Source: Crocodylus rhombifer (Eukaryota; Chordata; Crocodylia; Crocodylidae). Taken from it: a stretch of DNA of 64,000 nucleotides. The stretch lies in NCBI GenBank assembly GCA_038503035.1, contig JAVSML010001076.1, positions 3,732 through 67,731 of the forward strand, written 5' to 3'. Every line of letters begins with the position of its first letter. Within the stretch, counting starts at the first letter, position 1. The translations under genes and the position numbers were made by a program. Positions 11,661-21,970 of the stretch are shown here, piece by piece. The notes below the pieces were generated by a model that was not told the DNA's origin, ran no database searches, and worked only from the letters and a program-made list of their open reading frames with translations.

Positions 11661-12533
11661 GGCAAACAAGCAAATAACAGGAGAAAGGATAGTCTGATTA
11701 GGGGAAGCTCAAAACCTTTCAAAAGGGAAGAGGGTTGTTATCACCTGTAGTATGAAGAATGATTATCTGGAGTCAGTTAGATTAGATATGCCAGAAATTC
11801 AGTGTTAGTGTTCATTTCAATTCCTAACCAAGGACTATAAAATTATATAGAAGGTAAAATTTAGACAGGGGAATAACATTAATAAAATGTATTTCTTTGG
11901 AGAAAATACCTCCAAATTTGACATTTCTACTCTACCTGTTAAATCAATTATTTCAAAACTTAAAAAATCATTCTTCACTGTGGCCTTCTGAATAACCATA
12001 CTAATTAGCTGAAATGCAGGACCTCATAAACAACACAGGTCAGAATCCAGAACTTTGTACTATAAAAAAGCACCGGGGTCCTTTTAAAGTTATTTTTAAT
12101 CAGCTTATAAATAATAATATGATCTCCTATTATATGAAGTTAGAAGTTTCAAACTAAATGGCTTTTCTAATAGAGTTGCATACCCCTCCCCCAACACACA
12201 CACACACAAATCTAAACTCCTAGACACCTGAAAAGGTAATGGAGTATAAACTGTAATGAGTCACATAAGTTTTATTACTGACTGTAATCCAAGGATGAAG
12301 CTATTGAGCTAAGTTACAAATATAAGAAAGGAACTGCAGAATTTCTATGAACTGTATGTATATATTCAAAATATAGGCCCACAGAAAAGGCTGAAATCCC
12401 ACCACAAGGCATTCAATCCTCAGCTTGGGAAAAAGCACAGAATTTCATACAGCAAGGTGTTGCATTCTGACCAAAGACTGTACATCGCTTCTAAATTTTT
12501 CAGCAACACTTGCTGAGGCAGTGAGTCCCAGTG
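11661..12533 (+). other. SGCZ: SGCZ intron
   Basis: AT-rich intron with a short (AC)n run near 12196-12209. No other feature recognised. Confidence 0.45.
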
Positions 12534-13359
12534 ATCCAATTCTGATATCCATCCAGGCAGCTTGGAGCCCAGCACTGAGCTGGTAAATCTGGTGTGGGGG
12601 AAGGGCTGGGAGGAGGGAAGGGGAGCGGGGGGGGGGCAGATAGAGGCCCCTACGGTGGGGAAGGGAGTGGGGCTGGGGCAGGCATTGCTCAGCCAGGGCA
12701 GGGCACAGGATGGAGTTATTAGTGACTCATCTGGGAGGTGTAGTGGGGGCAAAGAGCTCCCACCACTGCATGCACCCCAGGAGGACATGAGGGTGTGTGC
12801 CCTGGATCTGCACAGGGCAAGGGCAGGCTGCTGCTGCATGCTGGGGCCAGGGTGGTGCCAGGCTCTTCCTGGTGGGGGTTGGGCCAAGCTGAGCTCAGGG
12901 CAGGAGGTAGCAGTGCTGAGAGCGGGGCTATGGGGGTACTACGGTGAATTTTAGGATGGCTGCAGCCCCCACCATAGCCCCCATCCCAGCACTGCAACAG
13001 CCTGCCTTGACCAGAGCCCTGCTCAGCCGCCACCAGGAATAGTCTGGCACAGCACCTGCCCCAGCCCATGTTTGCCCCATGTGCAGATACAGGGACACTC
13101 CCCACCGCCCATGCCCTCCTGGGGTGTATGCAGCAGTGGGAGCTGACTCCCATTCCCATGCCCCCCTTGAGCTGCAACTCCATCTTGTGCCCTGCCCCAG
13201 CTGAGCAGCCCCTACCCTTTCCCCACTCCCTCCCTCATTGTGGGGGCCTCTATCACTCCCTGCCCCATGCCCCTTCCCTCCCTGCAGCCCTTCTCCCACA
13301 CCAGGCTTACCAGCCTGATGCTGGTCTCCAAGCTGCCTAGCTGCATATTGGAATTGGAT
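12534..13359. repeat. Large GC-rich palindrome (foldback element)
   Basis: Two arms of about 400 bases (12534-12936 and 12972-13359) are reverse complements around a spacer of about 35 bases. Matching anchors: atccaattctgatatcc / ggaattggat at the outer ends, ggcagcttgga / tccaagctgcc, ctggtgtggggg / cccacaccagg, cctcctggggtg in both arms in opposite sense, and gggctatggggg / ccatagccccc beside the centre. GC content is far above the surrounding intron. Open frames of 90-160 codons occur on both strands, but they are by-products of GC-rich, stop-poor sequence. Confidence 0.85.
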
Positions 13360-13871
13360 TGGTATAGGCTGATATGGCTCCTTAAAAAAAATCAGCCATT
13401 GGTATTGGCCCAAAAAAATCTATCAGTGCACCCCTAATAAAAATGGGCAAGGTTCTCTGGCCATACAAGGTAATTTTGAACTGCATAAACATTGTAAAGA
13501 GCATGTTAAAATTGCAAAGCCAAAGTTTTGGCGAATTCCTTGTCAACCAAAGAATTCTCAGCTCCACTTCTGCCTGTTGCAACTGTTGTGCCCACCCTGT
13601 ACATTCAGGAAAAGCAAATGTCAGAAGCTTCTCTGGTCAGAGATTAATGACGCAAGTTGGAGCAGTTTGTCACCTTCTGTGACTCAATGGCCATTTTTAT
13701 ATATGCTCAGGGATGCAGTACCAGGTGATTTAATTAGTGAGCCATGTTAATTAGAAGTGCCTGTGTGTCATGTGTAACAGCATCCCCATGTGTCTTCACT
13801 CTGAAAAAAATGGCAGCTGGGCACTTCTAACTAAAGCTTATCAGCAAAGCTAACCGCACTTGATCATGCAT
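13360..13871 (+). other. SGCZ: SGCZ intron with possible repeat edge
   Basis: The first 80 bases may belong to the palindromic element, since gggtgcactgatagattttt-type words lie at its outer edge on the complement. The rest is ordinary intron. Confidence 0.4.
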
Positions 13872-14442
13872 CAGCAGATGCATGGCAAATAGAACCAGGG
13901 AGGTGATACTTCCTCTTTATGCGGCATTGGTCAGACCACAGTTGGAGTACTGTGTCCAGTTTTGGGCACTGTACTTCAAGAAGGATGTTGATAGACTCAA
14001 AAGAGTCCAGAGGAGGGCCATTTGTATGGTTAGGGGCTTACAGGACAAGCCCTGTGAGAAGAGACTGAGGGACCTGGACCTCTTCAGCCTCCGCAAGAGA
14101 AGACTGAGAGGTGATCTTGTGGCTGCTTACAAATTCATTAGGAGGACACAGCAAGGGATCAGATATGCTGTATTCACTAGGGCACCTCTTCAGGTAACAA
14201 GGAACAATAGTCACAAACTGACAGAGAGCAGATTTAGGCTAGATATCAGGAAAACCTTCTTCATGGTAACGGTGGTCAAAATTTGGAATGGGTGGTGCTT
14301 TCCCCTACCTTGGGGGCCTTTAAGAGAAGGCTGGATAGGCACCTGACTGGTATCATCTGACCCCAGCACTCTTTCCTGCCTAGCCAGGGGGTCAGACTCA
14401 GTGATCTGTTAAGGTCCCTTCTGACCCTAGCATCTATTAATG
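13872..14442 (+). mobile_element. CR1 LINE copy C, 3' fragment
   Basis: CR1 in sense orientation to SGCZ. One open frame (13882-14346) covers the RT C-terminal region: [20 protein letters not shown], then RRAICMVRGLQDKPCEKRLR, LRGDLVAAYKFIRR and SRFRLDIRKTFFMVTVVKIW. The 3' end is the tail around ccttctgaccctagcatcta near 14420-14440. All upstream RT, EN and ORF1 are absent. Confidence 0.93.
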
Positions 14443-15361
14443 AATTTTATTTCAAAATGTCCCGCTGACATTTTTTCAATGTGGGGATGCTGATACATGT
14501 GGCATGGAAGGTTGCCAGAGCATGTCAGTTTCTGTGCTTCAGCAGACTCAATTAATCATGTTTGCTCTGATGGGCTGGATTCCCAGCCTGTTGGAGCAGG
14601 CTCCCTGAATGTCCATAGGAGCCAAATGAACTTAAATGATATCAGGAGGCCATAACCTTTGTGGAGTTAGGATGTAGTTGGGAGTTGAGCCTGTCCATTT
14701 GGGCAGTTGAGATAGGCTGAACAAAAATAAATCCATAAAAAAACCCCATAAATATGTTCCCAAATGCATGATAGGCAAGGATTTTGTGAATGTGTCTATT
14801 GGACCAACTGCATAATTGGGGTAGACATAGACAAGCTTTGTAGTAGATTTGAAAAGATTCAGATAGGGTGGTGAAATTCTATCTCCAGGCTTTTGTGTAT
14901 TTGGAATAAAAGTCTATATTTTTCAGGTCAGACCCATCCCTATTTTTAAGATACAGCTCTAACAGATAAGAAGAGCAAGTCATAGAGCAATTTCATTATT
15001 TTTGCTATTTACAAAATATTTACTTGCAATTTATTTATGCCTGGAAACATAATCCAGGTGATGAGGACAAATTCTGACTGAACTGATTTTGTAGCATACT
15101 GGTTCAGTTAAAAAAAAAAGGGTGGGGGGCGGGTCTAACTGCCATCCATATGATAATGACAGTCCGGGCCCAAATATCTTATTAGTAGAGATACTGGTTT
15201 TCTCTGATCAACCCTGCACCTCAAATTTTCAGATATAAAAAAGTAACCTAAAACCACATTTTTCCATGATTAAAATGAAATGCCACTAAGCATGCATGCA
15301 TACACACACACACTTACATACATACACACAGAGGTGTTCCACATTTTTCCATGATTAAAAA
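14443..15361 (+). other. SGCZ: SGCZ intron with family-X copy and short duplication
   Basis: Contains a family-X repeat (14772-14860: ggcaaggattttgtgaatgt, attggaccaactgcataatt, agacaagcttt), a CA run near 15301-15314 and two copies of ccacatttttccatgatta about 85 bases apart (near 15256 and 15340). No coding content. Confidence 0.55.
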
Positions 15362-17189
15362 GAATTTCATAGATTTCATATGGCTGGAAAGGACTTCGGA
15401 GATCATCAAGTCCAACACCCTGCCCCAGGGACAGGAAGTCAGCTGTGGTCAAAGGATCCCAGCAAGATAAGCATCCAAACATTTCTTGAATGAGTCCAGA
15501 GTATGTGCCTGCACCACTTCTGGAGGGATTCTATTCCAGGTCTTGGGGGCTCGAACAGTTGAGAATTTTTTTCAAATGGTCTTGGAGGAGTTTGACTGTT
15601 CGTCCTTGTTTTTCCTTGGGGCACTCTGGTGAACAGACTCTCTCCCAGGTCCGGATGTGCATCCCTTATAAGCAGCCACCAGGTCCACCTGAGCCTGCAC
15701 TTTTCCAGACTGAAGAGTCCCATGTCTCTCAGCCTCTCTTCACAAGGCCTGTTCTCTTGCCCTCTAATCATGGGCATGGCTGTCCTCTGGACTCTCTCAA
15801 GCTTCTCAACATCCTTCTTGAATTGTGGAGCCCAGAACTGCATGCAGTACTTCAGCTGCAGCCTCATCAAGGCTGAATGCAGCAGGAGGATGACATCCTG
15901 AGATTTACTTGATAAGCATCTATGGATGCAAGCTAGAGTTTTGTTTGCTTTACCAGCTGGAACATCGCATTGGTGGCTCATGTTCATCTTGTGGTCAGGC
16001 ATCACCCCCAGTCTCTTTCAGTAGTGGTGCTAGCAAGTGTTGCACTGTCAAGCCTGTAAGTATGCTGAGGGTTCCCAACCCCCCTGAGATGGAGTACCTT
16101 GCATTCATCAGTATTGAACATCATCAGGTTTGTATCTGCCCACTTACTAAGTTTATCCAAGTCAGCCTGGATCATGAGCTTGTCCTCAGGTGTGGACGGT
16201 ATGCCCCAAAGTTTAGCGTCATTGGCGAACTTAGCCAGTGTGCTTCTGACACCAATGTCCACATCATTGATGAAGATGTTAAAGAGTACCAGTCCAAGGA
16301 CAGAGCCTTGGGGGATGCCACTGGTCATGGAGCACCATAATGATTCACTAGCATTGACCACTACTCTCTGGGTCCAATCTTGGAGCCCAGTTCACAGCCA
16401 TCAGACTGTGGTGTAGCCAAGGCCACAGTTGGCCAATTTTTCCGTGAGGAAATCATGGGAAACCAGATCAAAGGCTTTTTTAAAGTCTAGATATATGACG
16501 TCAATCTCTTCTACCTTGTCCAAGTGATATGTCACCTGGTCATAGAAGATTACATTGGTCAGGCAAGACCTACCCATGAGAAACCCTTGCTGGCTGTCCC
16601 TCAGGATGTTGCCCTCAGCCAGCTTATCCAGAAGGGTCTCCTTGATAATTTTCTCCAGAATCTTACCAGGGATTGAGGTCAAGTTGGTTGGCCTGTAATT
16701 CCAGGGATCTACTTTCTGCCCTTTCTTGAAAATCGGTACCACATTGGCCTTCTGCCAGTCTTCAGGTACTTCACCTGAGCACCACAAGTTTTTGACTATT
16801 TTTGCCAATGGTTGGGCTATGACACCTGCCAGCTCCTTGGGTATTCTAGGGTGTAATCTTTCAGGATCAGCTGACTTGAAGGTGTCCAGCATCTCAAGAT
16901 GATCCTTTACTAGATCAACACCAATGCTGGGTATAAATACATCCTCACCCTGGCCGTCCCATGTCTTGCTAGGCAGAGTGGTCCTATTGGACCAATGAAA
17001 GACCAACATGAAGTACACATTAAGCAGATTGGCCTTTTCCTGGGTGCCGGTTATGAGCTGTCCCAGTTGGTTCAGCAGGGGGCCAATGTTACCTTTGCTT
17101 TTTTTCCAACTCCCTACATATCTGAAAAAGGACTTTTTGTTATCCTTGATATGTGAAGCCAGATGGAGCTCAGTTGCAGCCTTGGCTTT
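15362..17189 (-). mobile_element. CR1 LINE copy D, 3' part
   Basis: Antisense CR1 of the older subfamily. It contains the 3' UTR tail (atttcatagatttcatatgg), the RT C-terminus (CMQFWAPQFKKDVEKLERVQ, 15439-16005), motif B/C (SGIPQGSVLGLVLFNIFIND and KFANDAKLWG, 16002-16361) and the RT fingers and motif A ([56 protein letters not shown], 16401-17192). Motif C reads FAND instead of FADD, a change in a catalytic aspartate. The element stops at 17189 because copy E is inserted there; it resumes at 19459. Confidence 0.95.
16401..17189 (-). pseudogene. CR1-D reverse transcriptase, N-terminal half
   Basis: A 263-codon open segment covers the RT fingers and palm motif A. Seen in order: ATELHLASHIKDNKKSFFRY, LLNVYFMLVFHWSNR, HPRIPKELAGVIAQPLAKIV, VVPIFKKGQKVDPWNYRPTN, SQQGFLMGRSCLTNVIFYDQ and [16 protein letters not shown]. 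Its N-terminal continuation lies beyond copy E at 19459. The KAKAATEL start of this segment joins to an upstream IR at the E insertion site. Confidence 0.92.
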
Positions 17190-17567
17190 CATAGTTTCAT
17201 AGTTTCTAAGGTCAGAAGGGACCTGAGTAAATCATCTAGTCCGACCCCCTGCCATGGCAGGAAAGAGTACTGGGGTAAAACGACCCCAGCAAGGTGTACA
17301 TCTAGCCTCCTCTTAAAGACCCCCAGGATAGGAGCCAGCACCACTTCTCTAGGAAGTTGGTTCCAGATCCTAGCCGCCTTGACCGTGAAGTAGCCCCTCC
17401 TGATATCTAGCCTAAATCTACCCTCTGCCAGCTTGTGACCATTATTCCTGGTCACTCCTGGTAGTGCTCGGGGGAACAGGGACTTCTCCAGTGCCTGCTG
17501 ATCCCCCCTGACTAGTTTGTAACAGGCCACTAGATCCCCCCTCACCCGTCTCTTGTGGAGGCTGAAC

Positions 17568-17903
17568 AGCATCTTCATCGGTGACTTGGACGAGGGGGTA
17601 AAAAGCACCCTGTTCAAATTTGCTGATGACACTAAGATGTGGGGGGATGTGGGCATGCTTGAAGGGAGGAATAGGCTGCAATTGGACCTCAGGCCCACAC
17701 TGTTCAGCAAGGCAGCAGCCCTAGATTTCAGGAGGGGGGACTTCAATGAGCTAAGGAGAATAGTTGGGGAAGCACTGAGGTCCCAGAGGGGAGTGGAGCC
17801 AGGTGTCCAAGGAGAGTGGTCACTCCTTAAGGAGACTATCCTCCAAGCCCAAAGGGACGTAATCCCAACACGGATCAAAGGGAGTAGGAGGGCACACAGG
17901 AGG
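17568..17903 (+). repeat. Inverted block inside CR1-E
   Basis: Within an otherwise minus-strand element, this block reads in CR1 sense on the + strand. Bases 17568-17695 encode IFIGDLDEGVKSTLFKFADD and TKMWGDVGMLEG (RT motif C). Bases 17703-17900 encode AAALDFRRGDFNELRRIVGE and following residues from the EN-RT linker. The second part is a near-identical inverted duplicate of 18955-19148. The block joins two segments that are normally more than 1 kb apart, so it arose by rearrangement or template switching rather than simple inversion. Confidence 0.92.
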
Positions 17904-18805
17904 ACCGAGCCCTGCGGAACCCCACTGCCCACATCCCTCCAAGTCGAAAATGGCCCATCCACTACCATTTTCTGGGTGCAGCCCTCCAGCCAGTTGGCAA
18001 CCCAATTGACTGTGTGGGTGTCAACACCATAGTCCCCCAGTTTCTTGATGAGAACAGGGTGAGAGATAGTGTTGAAGGCCTTCCGAAAGTCCAGGAAGAC
18101 TAAGTCCACTGCTACCCCTGCATCTAATGATTTGGTGATCTGATCATAGAAGGCCACCAGGTTGGTCTGACAGGACCTGCCACTAATGAACCCATGTTGG
18201 TTGCCCCTAAGCATGACCTCCCCTGCTGGTCCCTCGTGGATATGCGCCAGAATAATTTTCTCAAAAAGCTTGCCCAGGATTGAGGTAAGACTAACTGGCC
18301 TATAGTTTCCAGGTTCTCCTTCTTCCCCTTTTTGAAGATGGGAACCACGTTGGCCCTCTTCCAGTCCTCTTCCAGTCCTCTGGCACCACATCAGAGTACC
18401 ATGAGTGCTTGGTACTAGCTTGGTACCCCATGCCAGGGGTCCTGCAATGACCTCAGCCCATTCTCTTAGTACTCTAGGGTGGAGATCGTCCGGACCAGGT
18501 GACTTGAATACATCCAGTCCCTCCAGAAGTTCCCTAACTAGCTCCTCACTAACCCTTGGCCTAGATGTGCCTCCCCTGGTGCCTGAGGGGGGCCTAGTGG
18601 GGGAGTGATTGTACCGGTCCCTGCTTAGGAAAATGGAGGCAAAAAAATCGTTAAATATGTTGGCTTTGTTGTCTGGTGTGAAGACCAAATTTCCTAACGT
18701 GTCATGCAGGGGTTCCAAATTACCCAGAACTTTCTTTTTACCCCCTATGTATTTAAAAAAGGACTTCTTATTGTCCTTAATCCAGGAAGCTAGTCCCAGT
18801 TCCAT
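17904..18805 (-). pseudogene. CR1-E reverse transcriptase remnant
   Basis: Encodes LASWIKDNKKSFFKYIGGKK, HPRVLREWAEVIAGPLA, a GNYRPVSLTSILGKLFEKII fingers block, [40 protein letters not shown] (motif A) and SGVPQGSV (motif B), and then stops at the inverted block. A duplicated ttccagtcctc near 18360-18378 disturbs the frame. Because motif C is in the inverted block the enzyme cannot be made. Confidence 0.92.
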
Positions 18806-19610
18806 CTCTGCCTTGGCCTTCCTGACTGCACCCCTAAATCCCCGAGCAACTGCAGTATAGTCATCCCTGGTGATGTCCCCTCCTTTCCATTGGGTGTAAG
18901 CCTCCTTCTTAGCAAGGAGACATTCCCAGATGCTTTTGGTGGGCCATGGGGGCTTGTGTGCCCTCCTGCTCCCTTTGATCCATGTTGGGATTACCTCCCT
19001 TTGGGCTTGGAGGATCGTCTCCTTAAGGAGCGATCACTCTCCTTGGACACCTGGCTCCACTCCCCTCTGGGACCTCAGTGCTTCCCCAACTATTCTCCTT
19101 AGCTCATTGAAGTCCCCCCTCCTGAAATCGAGGGCTGCTGCCTTGCTGCAGGCCTTTGCCACCTTGTGCTGGATGGTGAATTCCAGCAGGCCATGATCGC
19201 TGTCACCCAGGTGGTCGAGCATCCGCAGCCCCCTCACCAGGTCATCTTCCGTGGCCAGCACCAGGTCTAACAAGGCGTCTCCCCTGGTGGGGCTGTGCAC
19301 CTCCTGGGTTAGATGGAGGTCCTGCACTCTGGCCAAGAACCTACATGAGCATTCAGACCTGGCTGACTGTTCTTCCCAGCAGATGTCCAGGAAGTTCAGG
19401 TCCCCCATAACTACCACATCCTTAGACTTCACTACCTCCATGAGCTGACTTAAGCTGACTTTCCTGATCTACTCCCTGCAGGTACAGACCAGTGCTGAGT
19501 AATTGTCCTTGGTGGTAATTCCAGTGTTCCAGCCTTTATAAGTTTCTCTTTTGAGGCATAGGAGGTCCTCAAGTTCCCTGCTGAGCCGAGGAGGTTGCTG
19601 TGCCCTTTTG

Positions 19611-20099
19611 CTACCCTTCCTCCAGGATGAGATGGCTATCCCTTGTGCTGTCAGGATCACTCCCTTGTGGAGCAACTACTCCTCTTCCTGTCAAGTCGTG
19701 ATCCCTTAGGGCCTCAAGAACGAAGCTCCTGAGCTTGTCGAAATCAGCTTTCCTGAAGTTGAGGACTTCTGTATTACTGACTGACTCACAAGCTTTGCAA
19801 TGGATAGTAAAGGCGATCAGCTCATGGTCACTATCACCCAGCTTTCCATCAATTCTTAGGTCATTGACTATGTCATCTCCTTTGGCCAGTACCAGGTCCA
19901 GCAATGCTTTACCTCTTGCCAGCCTATAGACTTTTTGGGTCAGGTAGAGCTCATCCACACATATGAGGAAAATTTGCAACTGATTGGATTTGGCCGAGTG
20001 CTCTTCCCCTAAGATGTCTGGGTAGTTAAAGTCTCCCATGACAACCATGCACCGAGAACTTGCAGCCTGAGCCAGTTCCCTGGCAAATTCCTGTTCCAA
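19611..20099 (-). pseudogene. CR1-D AP-like endonuclease domain
   Basis: A 162-codon open segment from the APE-type endonuclease of ORF2. Catalytic-type motifs VVMGDFNYPD and GDSDHELIAFTI are intact by eye, but the N-terminal third (around 20105-20400) has stops and shifts. No complete ORF2 can be read through the element. Confidence 0.9.
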
Positions 20100-20723
20100 C
20101 TCTTGTTTCTGATTAGGAAGTCAGTAGTAGACTCCTACCATGCCACATTCCCCATGTGCCACATGCCACATTCCCCACGTATTTTAACCCCGAGAGCCTC
20201 CAGTCATCCTTCCTGGGTGCCAATGTCAATTTGCAAGGACATGTAACTCTCCTTGACATAGAGAGCTACACGCCCAGCCCTTTTATCTGTACAATCTCAC
20301 CTGTACAGGGTATAGCCATCTATACCTGTGGCCCAGTCATAGTTGGAGTCCCACCCAATCTCTGTTATCCATATGAGGTCATAGTCATTCTTGTTTATTC
20401 CCCAAGCTCCTGGCATTGGTGTACTGGCAGGAAAGTATCCCATTGGGGGCCCCTGCCTTCCCTACAGATCATTCTGGGGTGGGTTCCCTTAAGTGCCTTA
20501 GCCTGCTGGATTTACAAAGGTTGCCCAGTGGGCTTGTAGCAGCAGTAATTCCCCAAACCCCTAGTGGGCTTATTTTAAAGCCCAGTCAAGCAGGTCAGCC
20601 AGTCTGTCTGAGAAGAACCTCCTCCCTAGAGGAATGAGGTGGAGGCCATCTCTCCCCAGCAGACCACTGCCTGCCTCACCAGAGTGGACTGTGATTGTTG
20701 AAGCTGAAGCTTTCATGATGGTA

Positions 20724-20921
20724 CTAGTGCTGCAGTCTTTGGTTGACTACCTGGACCCATCTCTCCCTCTTCAAGCCATGACCCACAACCGGGAGGAGCG
20801 AGGAAAAGACCACCTGTGCCCCTAACCCCCTAAGCCCCACTCCCAGAGTCCTGTAGTGTCTCATGACCCAGCTGGGATTGCTCTGAGCCATGTCATTCAT
20901 GCCCACATGGATAAGGAGCAT
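20724..20921 (-). pseudogene. CR1-D ORF1 esterase-like fragment
   Basis: Sixty-six open codons with HVGMND followed by GLGAQVVFSSLLPV. In the SGNH hydrolase superfamily the GxND asparagine is part of the oxyanion hole. CR1 ORF1 esterase-like domains are known; the role in retrotransposition is not settled. The same region, more degraded, is found in copy H at 35542-35901. Confidence 0.65.
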
Positions 20922-20979
20922 AGGGTAATGGTTGGGCCCCTGGGAAGTAGCAGACCTCCTGAGCTAGGTTACTTTTTTC

Positions 20980-21970
20980 TTTTTATTTCCAGTCTAAAAC
21001 TTCCTTCTAGGAGTTTATGATCATTGCTCCTGGTTATCCCCTGGGGCACTTTGGTGAATAGTTGTTCACCTAGTCCCCAATATGTTTGTAAACTGGCACC
21101 AAATCACCCCAAAGTCTCTGCTTTTCTAAGCTGGACAGTGCCATATCCACCAGCCTTTCCTCGTATGGCTTGCTCTTCAGGCCTCTAATCATACAAGTGG
21201 ATCCTCTCTGGACTCTCTCAAGCTTCTCCACATCTTTCTTGAAGTATGACACCCAGAACTACTCCAGCTGTGGCCTCAGCAGTACCGAGTAGAGCAGAAG
21301 AGTAATTGCCTTAGTTTTGCTTTAGATGCATTAGTTGATGCATGCCAGCCTATTGTTTGCTTTGCTAACTGTAGCATCACACTGGTGGCTCATTCATTTT
21401 ATAGTCAATTATGACCTCCAGGTCCCTTTCAGATGCTAGCTAGCATAGCACCACCGAGCCTGTAAGTTTGTTGCAGATTTTTTCTCCCCAGATGGACCAC
21501 TTTATATTTGTCAGTGTTGAACAGCATCTGGTTCTGGTGCGTCCATCTAACTAAACTGTCTAGGTCTGCCTGGATTGTTAGCCTATCCTGATGCATGGCC
21601 ACACTTCCCCACAACTTAGTGTCATTGGTTGACTTTGCCATTGTACTTTTTACTCCACATCCAGATCCTTGATGAATATTTTGAAAAGCATTGGTCCAAT
21701 TATCAAACCTTGGGGGACCCCACTGGCTACCTTCCACCAGGTCGATGCAGATCTGTCTATTAGTATTGTATGGGTCCAACCCCACAACCAGTTTCTCACC
21801 CATCTGACAACTGAATTGTTGAGCCCATAGTCCCCTAGTTTTATCTTGAGAGCCTCATGGGACACCAAGTCAAAGGCTTTCCTAAGGTCCAAGTATATCA
21901 TGTCAATCTCATCTCTCTTATCCAGGTGGTGAGTAACCTGGCCATAGGAGGAGATGAGGTTAGTCAGATA
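20980..21970 (-). mobile_element. CR1 LINE copy F, 3' part
   Basis: Older-subfamily CR1 lacking its terminal tail. Seen: YFKKDVEKLERVQRGSTCMI (21070-21252), NTDKYKVVHLGRKNLQQTYR and DTKLWG (21429-21803), then SGVPQGLIIGPMLFKIFIKD and DMIYLDLRKAFDLVSHEALK with HHLDK (21650-22069). Motif C reads STNDTK where the family has FADDTK. The copy is interrupted at 21970 by CR1-G and the LTR-like repeat and resumes at 24300. Confidence 0.9.

Larger units (their letters stand above)
17190..19458 (-). mobile_element. CR1 LINE copy E, nested in copy D
   Basis: Antisense CR1 of the younger subfamily inserted into D. The 3' end is catagtttcatagtttctaa at 17190; the 5' end is near 19458, inside the endonuclease domain. 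The bases ctttc flank it on both sides (17186-17190 and 19459-19463), consistent with a 4-5 base target duplication. Removing E restores the D frame through IRKAKA. Content: RT C-terminus (about 17195-17560), an inverted block (17568-17903), RT (17904-18800) and linker plus EN C-terminal half (18850-19441, with VVVMGDLNFLDICWEEQSA and DSDHGLLEFTI). A 538-codon open frame crosses the inverted block by chance. Confidence 0.95.
19459..20975 (-). mobile_element. CR1 LINE copy D, 5' part (EN and ORF1 end)
   Basis: Continuation of D beyond nested copy E. The endonuclease frame (19611-20099) shows MVVMGDFNYPDILGEEHSAK, ARGKALLDLVLAKGDD and LGDSDHELIAFTI, the DxN and SDH motifs of the APE-like nuclease that nicks target DNA. 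The EN N-terminus lies at about 20100-20400 with frame breaks. At 20724-20921 the ORF1 C-terminal region encodes LLIHVGMNDMAQSNP and LGAQVVFSSLLPVVGHG, resembling the GxND block of the SGNH/GDSL esterase-like domain described in CR1 ORF1. The element is 5'-truncated near 20975, where copy F begins. Confidence 0.9.

Noticed and set aside
12420..13413. Several long Pro/Gly/Ser-rich open frames on both strands
   Set aside because: They lie in a GC-rich palindrome, mirror each other, and are explained by scarcity of stop codons.
17189..18805. A 538-codon open frame as one gene
   Set aside because: It is a CR1 RT frame that reads by chance through an inverted block in the wrong sense; the protein is chimeric and lacks motif C in place.
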